A DNA stretch of 64,000 nt from Massiliimalia sp964370215 (GCA_964370215.1 CAYJIM010000006.1:1-64000); one strand, 5' to 3'; shown: positions 33,701 to 45,609, counted from the stretch's first letter. Made by a program: numbers and translations. Notes: generated by a model not told the origin, from the letters alone.

Positions 33701-36700
33701 TTTCCACTGTTTCGACAGGTATGTTTTCTTGTAATAAATCGGTCAGCACGGCGGTAAACCCGATCGCACCTGCACCATGATACCCTTCTTCCAACTGTTG
33801 TAAGAAGCGTTCCTCCCCTTTGAGGGCGGTCATCACGTCGGTCAATGCCTCCTGCTCGTCCAGCGATAGGGCATCCGCCAACCGGAGATCCGAAACCAGT
33901 TGATCCAACACCGTGCCCATCAGCACCTGTTTTTCAAAGGTAACGGCCTGTGCTGTACCCACTTCCATTTCCTCACTGACCATCAAATGGTACAGCTGTT
34001 GTTGAATCAACTCACGCCGTTCATCGGCAGTCAGTGGTTCTAGATCCAACTGAAATACAATCCCTGTCAGATCATACAACCACCGTCCAAAATCATAATC
34101 GGTGGTGAGCGCCTGTTGCATGTAATGATAATTGCTGTCTGCCATCAAGTAGGTGTAGGCTTGGTGGTTGGTAGACTGTAGGCTATCGAACTTGTCAGCA
34201 TAACCTAGGGTGCTGTACAGCTCTTTTTGGATGGCGGTGACCGTCACCGTTTCCCCCTGTCCCGCCAACACCTCTACTGCTGCCGATTCAAAGGCAGCAG
34301 TGCCCGGATAGTTGACGACATTGTAAGCCACATACTCATAAAAGAGGGTTTCCCCCGGTAGTAGTGTGTTGTTTGGCAGGTCGTAAAGAATTGCTCCCTC
34401 ACTTACGGTGAATGGTAGATCGACGATACTGCCATCTGCTTTTTCATGACGCAGTTGCAATAAAACCGGTGCGATGGCACGGGCTTCTTCCTCTGTTTGC
34501 CCCAATCCACCAACGAGATTGCCGACCAATTCATCGATGGCAAGGTTCGGTTGATAGAGTGGCACCTGTCCGTTGTTGACCAACCCCACATCAAAATACA
34601 GCGTGTTGTGGTTGATCGTCTCATTGACCAGCACTTGGATGTCCAGTCCCGTCAATCCATACACGGTGATGGGGTCTTCGGTGTGAAAGGTCGCCGATAT
34701 GGGTTGCTCAAACAGATCGAGAACCCCTTCATAGTCGGCGATCAGATGATATTCCCCTACTTCATCCCCACGCAGTACCCAGTGGACTGTTTTGGTTTGA
34801 CCTCCCTGTAAGGTGTCAAAGGCCACTGTCGTATCGGTCGACCATTGGGGGTTGACCTGCTCCATCAACGTCATCCCCTGTGGTACCTGTAAGGTCACAT
34901 GGTTGTCTACCAACGAAAACGCTGCATCGGAATTGTTGATGATATGGAGTTTGACATCAAAAAACTCTTTGAGTGCCGACGCTTCCAACGGCAGATCCAA
35001 AATGGCGATGATTTCTGCACCCTCGGCGTTTGGCACATAGGTGATGCCACCGATTTGTCGTTCTTCTCCGTCATCATCGGTATAGGTGGGTCGTGGATTC
35101 GAAGTCGTCCCACCACTATCACTCACCGTTACTTGATGAATTTCTTCCTCATCACGAATATAGGATAAAGGCAGTTCGACTTCCCCATATTTGAGTGTCA
35201 CATCGACCTGATAAAAATTTTGGTTGGCGCTGTCGGCAACATCAATACCGGCAGCAACAATATCTGCAAAATCCATGCGTTCCACTTCAAAGCTACCGCT
35301 CACCAACTCCTCTTCCACCACGACAATGGTGATAGCGGTGTCGTTTGCCGATACCACCGACACCGATTGTACAGCCGGTAAAAAACCTGTTTGATAGACC
35401 CCAATCGAGTGGGTGCCTACCGGCAGGGTGTAGGTTGCCTGTCCGTTTTGATCGGTTGGTAGAACATATTGCGACTCGGTGCCCAGTCCAAAATACACCG
35501 GTGCACCCGACAAGCGGTTGCCGCTGTCGTCCTCCACCGTCACGCTGACGGTGCCAATCGACTGGCGCTCCTTGACCTCTACGGTAAACCTTTTGGTGGT
35601 CGTTTCCCCTTGGTTGTCGGTGACGACAAGCGTCACGGTGTACGTGCCCACTGCTTGGTACGCTTTGACAGGTTTTGCCGTATCGGCGGTACTACCGTCA
35701 CCAAACGTCCACATGTAGCTTTGAATGCTACCGTCATCGATGCTTTTCCCTGCATCAAAGTACTGCTCCACACCAACCTCTAAGTAGGTGGGCACCGAGA
35801 GGGTGACGGTCGGCGGCCTGTTGACAATCTCTTTTCGGTAGACGATCGTTTCGGTACTCACCGAAGCGGTGTTGCCCACTTTGTCGATTCCCTCAATGCG
35901 ATAGCTATATGCCCCATCAGCCAATCGAGAAAGGTCATCGATAAAGCTATATTGTCCGTCGACTACCCATCCACGGGTGCCAATTTGTACGGTGTTGCCT
36001 TCACTGACACGATAGATTTTATACCCACTCACATCGGTTTGGGTCAGATCCCCTTTCCATGTGACGGTGGCATTACCGCCCGACAGGGTCGCCTCTGGAT
36101 GAAGGACAGTCGGCGGGGTATTGTCGATGGTGTATGGATACACCTCGCTGGTCATTTGGTTTCCTGCTTGGTCGGTTACGCTAATGGTCAGCATCAATTG
36201 CTCCTTGCCCTCGGAAAACAGCGATTGTGGCAAGGAAATGGTGGTGCTTGCCTGTGTGCCGCTCACCATCACCGTTTCTTTCACATCCCCCTCTTGCACG
36301 GTGATGGTGCGCAATCCGACATTGTCGGTTACAGTCACCGCAAGAGTTGAAAAGTGTTTGCCTAAGGTACTGCCGACTGTCGGGCTGACCTTGACCAGAA
36401 CAGGGGCGGTGGTGTCGGTCGCAAGCACGGCCGAAATCGGTGTCGACCGCATACTTTCATTGCCACAACGGTCGGTCGCACTGATTTGATAATAATAGGT
36501 GGTATTGGCACTGACGGTACGGTCATGCCAATTCACTGTTTTGAGGTTGCTTGCAATCTTTTGATAGCTACCGTCTACGGTGGTGGCACGGTAGAGGTTG
36601 TACCCTGCCAAATCCGCCTCCTGTCCCTGTGTCCATGTCAAGGTGAGGTGAGACTGCTCGGCAGTCACTGCAAGGTCTGTCGGGGGTTCGGGTGGGGTGC

Positions 36701-39700
36701 GGTCGACGATATATTCCACAAAGGGGGCTTCACTGCCCACGACACTGGTATTGCCGGCAAAGTCGGTCGCAACGGCACGCAGATAAAGCACTCCCTCGGG
36801 GTATGCGGATAGATCCACGGTATAGCTGTAGCTTTGTGTGGTGTATGGGGTGTCAAAGGTCTTGGTGTCCAGATCGGTAAAGGTCGTAAGGTCTGTCCCA
36901 TATTGCACCGTGATGGACGCAATCCCTCCAAGGTCGGTCGCCGTCGCACGAAACGGAATGCTCGTGCTGTATCTACTGGCGGTCGGGGTAAGCGCCTTGA
37001 TGACAGGGGAAGTCGTGTCCGCCACTGTCGTGACGGTAAACACCTCACTGTACGCCCCGATGTTACCCACATGATCCACCGCCGCCACACGGAAGGTGTA
37101 GGCGGTCGCTGGGGTGAGATTTTCAAGGGTGTATCCAAGCGTTTGAATCCCCTGTGCACGCGTGTAAAAGCCATCTTCATGCTGCTGTTGTAGGATAAAG
37201 GAAGTGACATCTTCCTCCGCCACATCCGCCCACGCCAACGTCAGTTGGGTGGCGTGCAGCTCTTTTTCTTCCACTCCCACAACCTGTGCAGGTGCGGTGT
37301 TGTCGATATAATAATAACGATCGGTGCCGGTACTGCGGTTGCCACTGGTGTCTATACTGTAGGCAGTAATGGTCACTTCACCATCGGGGTAATTTGTCGT
37401 GTCAAAAGAGTAGCTAAAGGGTGCTGTGCTGTCGGTGAACAGTAGGGTTTCATCCTCCCCTTCTGCCAAATACCACGCCACCTGATCCACCGTCACATTG
37501 TCAGAAGCTGTGACCGTAAATGTTTGGTGGTCGTTGATAAAAGTGTGGTTGTCCGGCACCATCTGTAGGATGCGGGGTGATTCGGTGTCGGGGACAGTGC
37601 TTTGACTGACGATGGCAGAGGGGTTACTCTCCAACCCATTGTCGGCAACGGTGGTCAGGTAGTATTCATAGGTTTCTCCCTGTACCACGGTGCGGTCGAT
37701 GTAGGAGAGGAGGTCTCTTCCCTGCACGGTATGTAGTAGCGAAAAGTCAAACGTCCCCGCTACTCTGCGGTAGATGCGATAGCGGTCGGAGGTCACTTCG
37801 TTTGAAATCCCCCATCCCAATTGAATGTTATCGTACCCACCTTGTGCCACAACGTTGACAATCTGTTCGGGGTAGTCGTTTGCGGTGCGGTAGGGGGTGA
37901 CGGTTGCGGTACTGCGGTTGCCACTGGTGTCCACGCTGTAGGTGGCGATGGTAAGGTCGCCGTCCTCGTAAATGGTGCTATCAAAGTTCGTTTCATAAGG
38001 AGCGGTCGCATCTTCTGCTAAAAAGGTTTCTTCGCCCTTCTCATCGACCAGATACCACGCAACCTTTGCAAGCGACTCGTCGTCGGAAGCGGTTGCCGAT
38101 AACAAGACACTTCCCGTCAAGGTGCTATTTGCAGGCGGTTGTACACCGTCCACAGTCGGCAGTGTGGTATCGGGCGTGGCGGTAGCCGTCACTTCTACCG
38201 AAGGCGCACTTTCAAAACCACCTGTATTGACGGCGGTAATATAATAGGTGTAGCTCTGCCCACGCACAGCAGTCTGGTCAAGGTAATCATCCATTGCCTT
38301 GTTGGTAAGGGTGTGCAAAAGCGTAAAGCTACCCTCCCCTGCCATCTTGCGATAAATGCGATAATCGGTAACGCTCGCTTCCTCGGTCTTTGTCCAAGAA
38401 AGCTGCACCCCTGCTTTGGTGCCCACTGCCGACACCCCAAGGATGCTGTCGGGTTCTGGCGATTCCACTGTCCAAGTCTCTGTGACAGAATCGGTACCAC
38501 CATCTACATCAGTGTAAATCAACTCTACCTCATAGTCCCCGATGGCAAGATTGGTAACATCCCATTCTAAAATATAAAAAATCTCGCCCGTGCTAGGTGT
38601 GATTTCCGCTTCTCCGATGAATTTTTTCTCCCCATTTTGATCGGCATAATATCCCAAAAGGGAATTTTCTCCAGTAAGTTCACCTTGCCCTAAATCTTCA
38701 ACAATAAAGAGCTCACTTGCCATTCCTGATACGACACGATTAGCACTACTATTTTCTAAAATCTGTGGCGTTTGTGGGGTTGCGGTAATTTTTTCAGGTG
38801 CACTCAACCTCCCGTCCACGTCGACCGTGTGTATCGCATAACGGTAGGTTTCTCCTGTTTTCACATCGGTATCAAAGTAGTCCACCTGTCCGACAGACAT
38901 TTCTGTCGAAACGGTTGCTGGCAAACGCTCTATAAATGCATCATCACGATACACGTCATAATAAAGAATACGCGGATCAGTTGCTTCATCCCAAGTCAGA
39001 TAAACCGTTTGACTTGCCACTGCGGCAACATCCAACCTGTTGACCTCAACATCGTTTCTGGGGTAAATCACCTCTACCTCTTCGTGTAAAATCAAACCCA
39101 TTGCAGTAAATTCTTCTTCTGTACCCTCGTAATAAATTGTTTGCACACTGCTATGTTCAAAAATATTAGGATCAGGTGGGTTTTCTGAAAGTACCGGTAA
39201 ATGAACCGTCTCCAAAAATGGCATCCCACTAAATGCACCTGATCCGATTTTGGTTACCGAGGAAGGGATGATCACTTCTTTCACTTCCAAGAGACCGGCA
39301 AATGCTTCTACCGCAATTTCAGTGACTGTCGTTGGAATTTCCACAACCATTTGATCGTAATGTGATGCTCCAAGCTCCTGCGGCATATAACGTTCAATCG
39401 TTTCCCCTTCATTGCTGTAAATGAAGGTTCCATCTGTAGAAAAAGGTGCCCCTTCATTGAAAGAAAAAGGGACATCAATCAATGCGTTGATGCCAATGCT
39501 GTGTACGCTATTGGGGATCCGAATATCGCTAAAACCTTCCCCACCGGCAATCTCAAAAAAAGCATAGTTGCCAATTTCTTCAAGGCCTTCTGGCAATGAA
39601 ATGAAGGTTACATTTTGCAGGTATGCAAATGCAAAATCGCCAATGGTTCTAACCGATCCCGGAAGGCTGATGCTAAACATATAGCGACATTCAGCAAAAG

Positions 39701-39962
39701 CATATTCTGCAATCGCAGTTACTTCATAGTTGTGAGCAATGTCTACATTTGTTACTGTATGTTCAGCAGAAAGAATTACCCCGCTTCCGGCAGAATACAA
39801 AACCTGTCCACCTTCTATGCCCACCATGTCGACCCATTGAGCATCATAATAGAATGTCCGTTGCGCTTGTGATTGTGTCGCAGCATGGGCAATCACCGAC
39901 CACGGCAGTAGTTGGAATAGCAGGGTAAAAATCAGCAAGAAGGCAATGGGTTGTTTTCGCAT
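30745..39962 (-). CDS. Giant multidomain surface protein with class-3 lipase domain
   Basis: Contains a 100-N gap (30961-31060). Reading straight across the Ns gives a false stop at 30903. Joining the identical 55 bases on both sides keeps one frame to a TAG at 30745, about 3,020 residues. Visible parts: signal peptide (1-28), BspA-like leucine-rich repeats (about 75-300), a long array of Fn3-like and Ig-like modules (about 305-1375), a PKD domain (about 1380-1465, FGDGSTADTA), a carboxypeptidase-regulatory-like module (to about 1557), helical regions, and a class-3 lipase domain. Its VTGHSRGAAVANM elbow puts the serine near 2532, and VNPEDFVPRL follows. A Pro/Ser/Thr stalk then leads to a membrane anchor (LLWWLVGVGVLLLAITALVC) ending RYRKKQ. 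No LPXTG is present. It probably binds surfaces and hydrolyses lipid or ester bonds outside the cell. Confidence 0.92.
30961..31060. other. Assembly gap (100 N) flanked by an exact 55-bp duplication
   Basis: Bases 30906-30960 and 31061-31115 are identical over all 55 positions. A fixed 100-N run with equal k-mer-length flanks indicates two contig ends overlapping by one k-mer, not a measured gap. Confidence 0.9.
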
Positions 39963-40021
39963 GAGAAAATCTCCTTTGAGTGTCTATTATTTTAAAAAGT
40001 AACATCATCCATAATTTATTC

Positions 40022-40051
40022 ATTATACCACAATTTACTGATCAATTGCAA
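40022..40051 (-). promoter_or_regulatory. Promoter of the giant surface protein gene
   Basis: TTGCAA (40046-40051), 18-bp spacer and perfect TATAAT (40022-40027), 60 bp upstream of the ATG; AAAGGAG precedes the start codon. Confidence 0.72.
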
Positions 40052-40088
40052 CGAAGACCAGTCACTTGCAGTCAAAAATATTGCACAA

Positions 40089-40121
40089 AAATAGAGGCAA
40101 CCCTTTAGGTTGCCTCTATTT
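40089..40121 (-). terminator. Terminator of the ftsH-end operon
   Basis: AAATAGAGGCAACC (40089-40102) pairs with its complement at 40108-40121 around a 5-base loop; TTTT follows on the minus strand, 14 bp past the ftsH stop. Confidence 0.88.
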
Positions 40122-40134
40122 GCCTCAATTCATT

Positions 40135-42237
40135 TTATTCCGACTGATCGTCTTGGGTTTCAGCTGTTTCGGTTGAGGGGTTTTCCTCTTCTGCAGTCGC
40201 TTTCACCGGTTGGTTTTCTGTCGGTTGTGGCTCTTCTGCCTTTGTTTTGGCTTCTTCGATGCGTGCCACTGTTTTTTCTTTTTCTTCCAATGCCTCTTGC
40301 TCTGCTTTTTCTTCCAGTGCCAGACGCTCTTTTTTGAGTTCTTCCAGTTCACGATCCAACTGCTCTTCCGAGAACTCCCCAGCCATCAAGGCTTTGAAGG
40401 TTTTGGCATCCACTTTTTCGTATACCAGCAAATATTTTGCCACAATATGGAGTTGATCCATATGCTCGTTCAACAGTGTTTCGGCTTGGTCGTAACCGCC
40501 GTCGATCAAACGACGAACCTCTTCGTCGATGACTGCTGCAACCGTTTCGGAGTAGTTGCGTTGGTGACCCATGTCACGGCCGAGGAATACTTCACCCTCT
40601 GCTTCACCGTACACAACGGTACCCAAACGCTTGCTAAAGCCAAATTTTGTGACCATCGAGCGTGCCAGTTTCGACGCACGTTCCATGTCATTGGAAGCAC
40701 CGGTACAAATGTCGTCCAACACCAACGCTTCGGCAACACGACCGCCCAGTAAGACGGCAAGATTTTCTTTCATCATCTTTTTGGAGCGGTGGGTGCGGTC
40801 ATTTTCCGGCAGATTCATGGTATAACCAGCTGCCATCCCACGCGGAATGATGGAAATTTCATGCACAGGGTCTTGGGTTGGGCTGTAGAAGCTGACAATT
40901 GCGTGCCCCGCTTCATGATATGCCGTGATTTTCTTGTCATCATCGGTGATTTTATGGGAGCGTTTTTCCGGCCCTGCCACAACCTTGATGGTCGCTTCGG
41001 CAATTTCAGCACCGGTGATCGCTTTTTTGTTTCTTCTTGCAGCCAAGAGTGCTGCTTCATTCAACAGGTTTTCGAGATCCGCACCGGTAAAGCCGGCGGT
41101 GGATTTCGCAATGACCGACAGATCCACGTCAAAGCCCAGCGGCTTGTTGCGTGCATGTACTTTCAAGATCTGCTCTCTACCCTTCACATCAGGGTAATTG
41201 ACAACCACTTGGCGGTCAAAACGACCCGGACGGAGCAAAGCAGGGTCTAGGATGTCACGGCGGTTGGTTGCCGCAATGATGATGATGCCTTCATTGGCAC
41301 CAAACCCATCCATCTCTACCAGTAATTGGTTGAGGGTTTGCTCTCTTTCATCGTGTCCACCACCGAGGCCTGCACCACGGTGGCGACCGACGGCATCAAT
41401 CTCATCGATGAAGATGATCGCCGGTGCGTTTTTCTTCGCACTGTCAAACAATTCACGCACACGAGACGCCCCGACACCGACAAACATTTCCACAAAGTCG
41501 GAACCCGAAATGGAGAAGAAAGGCACCCCAGCCTCCCCTGCAACCGCACGGGCAATGAGGGTTTTCCCTGTCCCCGGAGGTCCCATAAGCAGTACCCCTT
41601 TGGGGATTCGTGCACCAAGGTCGCTAAATTTTTGAGAATTTTTCAAAAACTCAACAATTTCCACCAATTCTTCTTTTTCTTCGTCCGCCCCTGCCACATC
41701 GGCAAAGGTGGTTTTCACCCCTTGTTTGATGGGGTTTTTCATATTGGCTTTGCCGAATTGGTTCATTTTACCACCGGCACCTGCCTGACGCATCATAAAG
41801 ACAAAGAAGAAGATCAAGCCCCCCATCATCAACAGCGATGGGATGGTGGTCAGAAGCCACGAATTGTCTGCCGACGCACTGTAGTCAATCTCCATCCGTT
41901 CTTCGGGATGGTCGATGTTGTATTCCTCTACAAAAGGGTCGATGTCGTCAAAAAATTTGGTTGCCGAGTAGATGCGTTGGGTGTACATCATCTCCCCGTC
42001 CTGATTTTCCACCGCACCCTCTAACTCTTCCCCTTCGGCTAGGGTCACGGTCAATTCCCCATTGCCCAAATCAAGGGTATATCCGCTGACCTTTTGGTCT
42101 TGGAAGAGGTAGATCAATTCCGAGTAGGAATGGGTGACTGCCGTATCTTGAATCATACGGGACATCACCAATGCAAAGCCAATGAGCACCACGAAAATCG
42201 CGGCATAGATCAATAAACTCTTTTTTCTGTTCTGCAA
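40135..42237 (-). CDS. ftsH: ATP-dependent zinc metalloprotease FtsH
   Basis: This 700-residue membrane protease degrades damaged or regulatory membrane and cytoplasmic proteins. It has two transmembrane helices (about 8-26 and 108-128) around a short extracytoplasmic domain. The AAA module has Walker A GPPGTGKT, Walker B IIFIDEIDAVG and the second region of homology. The peptidase has HEAGH and the downstream Asp region. The C-terminal 70 residues are a Glu/Lys/Ala coiled coil plus a Thr/Glu-rich tail, longer than in E. coli. The only in-frame upstream start is a TTG at 42237 with GAGGG nine bases before. It ends the hpt-tilS side of the housekeeping run. Confidence 0.97.
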   Translation of the reverse strand: MQNRKKSLLIYAAIFVVLIGFALVMSRMIQDTAVTHSYSELIYLFQDQKVSGYTLDLGNGELTVTLAEGEELEGAVENQDGEMMYTQRIYSATKFFDDIDPFVEEYNIDHPEERMEIDYSASADNSWLLTTIPSLLMMGGLIFFFVFMMRQAGAGGKMNQFGKANMKNPIKQGVKTTFADVAGADEEKEELVEIVEFLKNSQKFSDLGARIPKGVLLMGPPGTGKTLIARAVAGEAGVPFFSISGSDFVEMFVGVGASRVRELFDSAKKNAPAIIFIDEIDAVGRHRGAGLGGGHDEREQTLNQLLVEMDGFGANEGIIIIAATNRRDILDPALLRPGRFDRQVVVNYPDVKGREQILKVHARNKPLGFDVDLSVIAKSTAGFTGADLENLLNEAALLAARRNKKAITGAEIAEATIKVVAGPEKRSHKITDDDKKITAYHEAGHAIVSFYSPTQDPVHEISIIPRGMAAGYTMNLPENDRTHRSKKMMKENLAVLLGGRVAEALVLDDICTGASNDMERASKLARSMVTKFGFSKRLGTVVYGEAEGEVFLGRDMGHQRNYSETVAAVIDEEVRRLIDGGYDQAETLLNEHMDQLHIVAKYLLVYEKVDAKTFKALMAGEFSEEQLDRELEELKKERLALEEKAEQEALEEKEKTVARIEEAKTKAEEPQPTENQPVKATAEEENPSTETAETQDDQSE

Positions 42238-42287
42238 CGCACTTAGCCCTCACCTTCAATGATTTCAGGAAACCGTCCTGAGCGGTT

Positions 42288-42836
42288 TTAGCTGCGATAA
42301 ACTTCTTCTTTGAGCAAGGCAATATAAGGGAGATTGCGGTATGTTTCGCCGTAATCCAACCCGTAACCTACCACAAATTCATCCGGAATGACAAACCCTT
42401 TGTATTCGGGGTTGACGTCATCCACCACACGACGATCCGGCTTGTCGAGTAAGGTACAGATGCGAATGGAGCGTGGACTACGCTCTTGCAAAATGCGCTT
42501 GAGGTAGCTGAGCGTTCTGCCACTGTCCAAAATATCTTCAATGATCAAGACATCGTATTCTTTGATCGGCATATCCAAGTCTTTTAAGATCTTGACAACC
42601 CCTGAACTGTTGGTACCATCGCCATAACTCGATACGCTCATAAAGTCGATGCGACACGGCAGATCAATCTGACGCATGATGTCCGACATAAAGACGATCG
42701 ACCCTTTCAGTACACCCAGTAGCAACAGCCGTTTGCCTTGATAATCGGCGGTGATCTGCGCCCCAATTTCCTTGACACGTTGTTGCAGTTCTTCTTCTGT
42801 GACCAACGGTCGCAAAATATCCTGTTCCATTCCCAT
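42288..42836 (-). CDS. hpt: Hypoxanthine phosphoribosyltransferase
   Basis: This 182-residue purine-salvage enzyme joins hypoxanthine or guanine to PRPP. The PRPP loop is VLIIEDILDSGRTLSYL, the flexible loop contains SSYGDGTNSSG, and the C-terminal purine region FVVGYGLDYGETYRNLPY is intact. The tilS-hpt-ftsH order is widely conserved in Firmicutes, supporting the assignment. It starts 19 bp after the tilS stop. Confidence 0.97.
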   Translation of the reverse strand: MGMEQDILRPLVTEEELQQRVKEIGAQITADYQGKRLLLLGVLKGSIVFMSDIMRQIDLPCRIDFMSVSSYGDGTNSSGVVKILKDLDMPIKEYDVLIIEDILDSGRTLSYLKRILQERSPRSIRICTLLDKPDRRVVDDVNPEYKGFVIPDEFVVGYGLDYGETYRNLPYIALLKEEVYRS

Positions 42837-42855
42837 TGTCGTCTTCCCTCTTTTC

Positions 42856-44232
42856 TCATCTCTTTGGGGGTTGCTGTTCGCCCTCGGCTGTCAGCTGTAC
42901 ACCCTTTGTTGTCCTGCTGTCCGGTTTGACACGGTATGCCACGCCAATCCCTTCCACAGCAATCACCCCTTGGTCATCCACCAAAACAAAACGTTTGTCA
43001 CGCTCGGCAAGTGGCAGTTGTAGGGTGCAGAATAATTTTTTCAGCGATACGGTCGGGCGGTTCTCCCAAAGTTTGATGCGGTCGCCCGAACAACGTGTGC
43101 GTATTTGAATCCTACCACATATTTTACCACAATCCAGCAAAATATCAAAGTGATTTTTTGAAACTTTATGAAAAGTTTCGGAAGATGTGATTTCTAAGAT
43201 GTTAATTTTATAGCAAGTTCCTGTTTTTGACTGTATCACACCCGAGGTCGGCAACATATTGGGCGTATTTTCCCCTTGTTCCTGCACCGCCCAGTCTTCT
43301 TCCCTGCGTGCCACCAACCGGTTGCGTGCAATCACGAAAAACCTGCCATGATTGGCGCCACAACGTCCTTGCCCCTGTTCCACCACCTGTAACAGGCGTT
43401 GGATGAGGGTCGCTGAAGGTTCCACCCCCTGTGTGCTACAAAACCGCAACAGCACCCGACGCTTGATCGCTTCGGGGAGTTGTTGTAAAGAGGGCAACAA
43501 AAGAGCGGTTCCCTCTGCTGTGAGAAGGCTGTCAAACGCTTCCGCTGTCTGTGCCTTGAGGTATTGTTCATCCGCCTGCAATCCACCAGCCATCGATTGT
43601 ACCGTCGCCACCAAAGAGGGATTTAATGCGGCCAATTTGGGCAACACCTCATGGCGAAGATAATTTCTGGTGTAGGTGGTGTCGCTGTTGCTGGCATCGG
43701 TGACATAGCAAAGTCCCTGTTCTGTACAGTACCGCTCGACGTCGGCACGACTGACCTGCAACAGCGGTCGAATGATGTTGTCTCGCCTTGGCGGAATGCC
43801 ACAAAGTCCTTGTAGCCCTGTACCACGCACCAACCGCATGAGAATCGTCTCCACCTGATCGGAGGCGGTATGGGCGGTGGCGATGGTGACGGGTTGTTTA
43901 CAGCGTTCTGCCAAGGTGGTCGCCACTTTTGAAAATGCCTCATACCGCACGGTACGTGCCGCTTCCTCTACACCCATCTTTTGGGCTTCGGCAACCACTT
44001 GCACCGCCACGGTTTTCACCGTCAGCGGAATGTCCCACGTCGCACAAAACTGCTCGACAAACGCTTGATCAGCGTCACTTTGGGCACCACGCAAACAGTG
44101 GTTGACATGCACTGCATGAACGGTAAACCCCATCGCTTTTGCGAGATGCACGAGGGCAACGGAATCCGCCCCACCCGACAGACCACAGAGTAAGACTTCA
44201 GGTGGGGTCAGTCCTTGAAAATCAGCCTGCAC
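42856..44232 (-). CDS. tilS: tRNA(Ile)-lysidine synthase
   Basis: This enzyme of about 458 residues adds lysine to C34 of the tRNA-Ile with CAU anticodon, so that it reads AUA. The PP-loop is CGLSGGADSVALVHLAK, followed by HAVHVNHCLRGAQSD and the TAHTASDQVETILMRLVRGT region. A C-terminal TilS domain ends in the Arg/Lys-rich part. Two GTG starts are possible, 44238 and 44232; the second has seven bases from GGAGG, so I use it. It is 12 bp after dnaB on the same strand. The essential role fits its housekeeping position. Confidence 0.95.
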   Translation of the reverse strand: MQADFQGLTPPEVLLCGLSGGADSVALVHLAKAMGFTVHAVHVNHCLRGAQSDADQAFVEQFCATWDIPLTVKTVAVQVVAEAQKMGVEEAARTVRYEAFSKVATTLAERCKQPVTIATAHTASDQVETILMRLVRGTGLQGLCGIPPRRDNIIRPLLQVSRADVERYCTEQGLCYVTDASNSDTTYTRNYLRHEVLPKLAALNPSLVATVQSMAGGLQADEQYLKAQTAEAFDSLLTAEGTALLLPSLQQLPEAIKRRVLLRFCSTQGVEPSATLIQRLLQVVEQGQGRCGANHGRFFVIARNRLVARREEDWAVQEQGENTPNMLPTSGVIQSKTGTCYKINILEITSSETFHKVSKNHFDILLDCGKICGRIQIRTRCSGDRIKLWENRPTVSLKKLFCTLQLPLAERDKRFVLVDDQGVIAVEGIGVAYRVKPDSRTTKGVQLTAEGEQQPPKR

Positions 44233-44250
44233 ATCCACCCCTCCTGTCTG

Positions 44251-45609
44251 TTAAAACGGCGCTTCATGTTCGGTATCGAGGTTGGAGAATCGGGTAAACT
44301 GTCCATCCCAACGAAGTTCTACATCCCCCGTTGACCCGTGACGATTTTTTGCAATGCTACAAATCGAGAGGTAGGGGCGTTCGCATTCGGGGTTGTAGTA
44401 CCCTTCTCGTGACAAAAACAAAACACTGTCGGCATCCTGCTCGATGGAGCCGGACTCACGCAGGTCGGAAAGCATCGGCTTATGGTCGGCACGGCTTTCC
44501 ACCGAACGGTTGAGCTGAGACAGCACCACCACCGGCACCATCAATTCCTTTGCCATGATTTTCAGCGCACGGGTGATTTTAGAAATCTCCTGCACACGGT
44601 TTTCATTGCTGCTACCACTTTCCATCAACTGCAAGTAGTCGATGACAATCAGCCCCAAATTGCGCAACCGACGACTTTTGGCTTTGATTTCAGCCACGGT
44701 GATCCCCGGTGTATCATCGATGTAAATTTGTGTACGGGACAACAGGTCGGCACAGGCCGCCAATTGCACCCAGTGTTCTGTCTCCAGTTTGCCGGTACGC
44801 AACAGATGACTGGGTACCTGTGCTTCACTGGAAAGAATTCTGCCGGCAAGCTGTCCCGCCGACATCTCGAGGTTGAAGATCGCCACTTCACGATCCTTGT
44901 ATTTTTTGGCAACGTTGACGGCAATGTTCATCGCAAAAGAGGTTTTCCCCATCCCCGGACGTGCCGCCACCAGAATCATATCCGACTTATTGAGACCGGT
45001 CAACATATGATCCAGTTGGAAAAACCCACTGGACAGGCCTAAGAACTGATCCTTGTCATCCCCTGTCAACTGCTGTAGATGATCATAGGTGGAGATGATC
45101 AGATCACTGATCGGCAACATCGCCGAACTGTCTCTACCCTGTCGGATGTCGAACAGGCGCTGTTCTGCAAACTCCAACAGTTCTTCCGATTCGCCGTCCC
45201 CACCACGGGCATGACTGTCAATCTCTTTCGAGGTGGCAATCAACCGTCTGCGGTAATAGCGATCCTTGACAATGCGACAGTAGTCTGCGATGTTGGCGGT
45301 AGAGGGCACCGTTTCCATCAACTGCACAAGGTAGGTTTTTGCCTCCTGTTCGCTGTCGAAAATATCGGCACGCAACACTTCGTCCAAGGTGGTGATAAAG
45401 TCAATGCGTTTTGCCCCATTGAACATCCCCAAAAAGGTTTGAAATAATTCCACATGCTGTTTTCGATAAAACATCTGCGGTAGGTTGATCTGCTCGAGCA
45501 CTTCCGGAATACAATCGGGGTTGATGAGCATGCCCCCAAGCACCGACTGTTCCGCCTCCATACTGTGTGGCAGATGATCAAAGTCTACCGCATATCCTAG
45601 TTCTGACAC
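44251..45609 (-). CDS. dnaB: Replicative DNA helicase DnaB
   Basis: This 452-residue hexameric helicase unwinds DNA at the replication fork. The N-terminal DnaG-interacting helices begin LPHSMEAEQSVLGGMLINPD. The RecA-like motor has Walker A ARPGMGKTSFAMN, Walker B (LGLIVIDYLQLM), and the DLRESGSIEQDADSVLFLSR motif. Length is typical. It follows rplI by 12 bp; the gdpP-rplI-dnaB order is conserved in Firmicutes. Confidence 0.97.
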   Translation of the reverse strand: MSELGYAVDFDHLPHSMEAEQSVLGGMLINPDCIPEVLEQINLPQMFYRKQHVELFQTFLGMFNGAKRIDFITTLDEVLRADIFDSEQEAKTYLVQLMETVPSTANIADYCRIVKDRYYRRRLIATSKEIDSHARGGDGESEELLEFAEQRLFDIRQGRDSSAMLPISDLIISTYDHLQQLTGDDKDQFLGLSSGFFQLDHMLTGLNKSDMILVAARPGMGKTSFAMNIAVNVAKKYKDREVAIFNLEMSAGQLAGRILSSEAQVPSHLLRTGKLETEHWVQLAACADLLSRTQIYIDDTPGITVAEIKAKSRRLRNLGLIVIDYLQLMESGSSNENRVQEISKITRALKIMAKELMVPVVVLSQLNRSVESRADHKPMLSDLRESGSIEQDADSVLFLSREGYYNPECERPYLSICSIAKNRHGSTGDVELRWDGQFTRFSNLDTEHEAPF

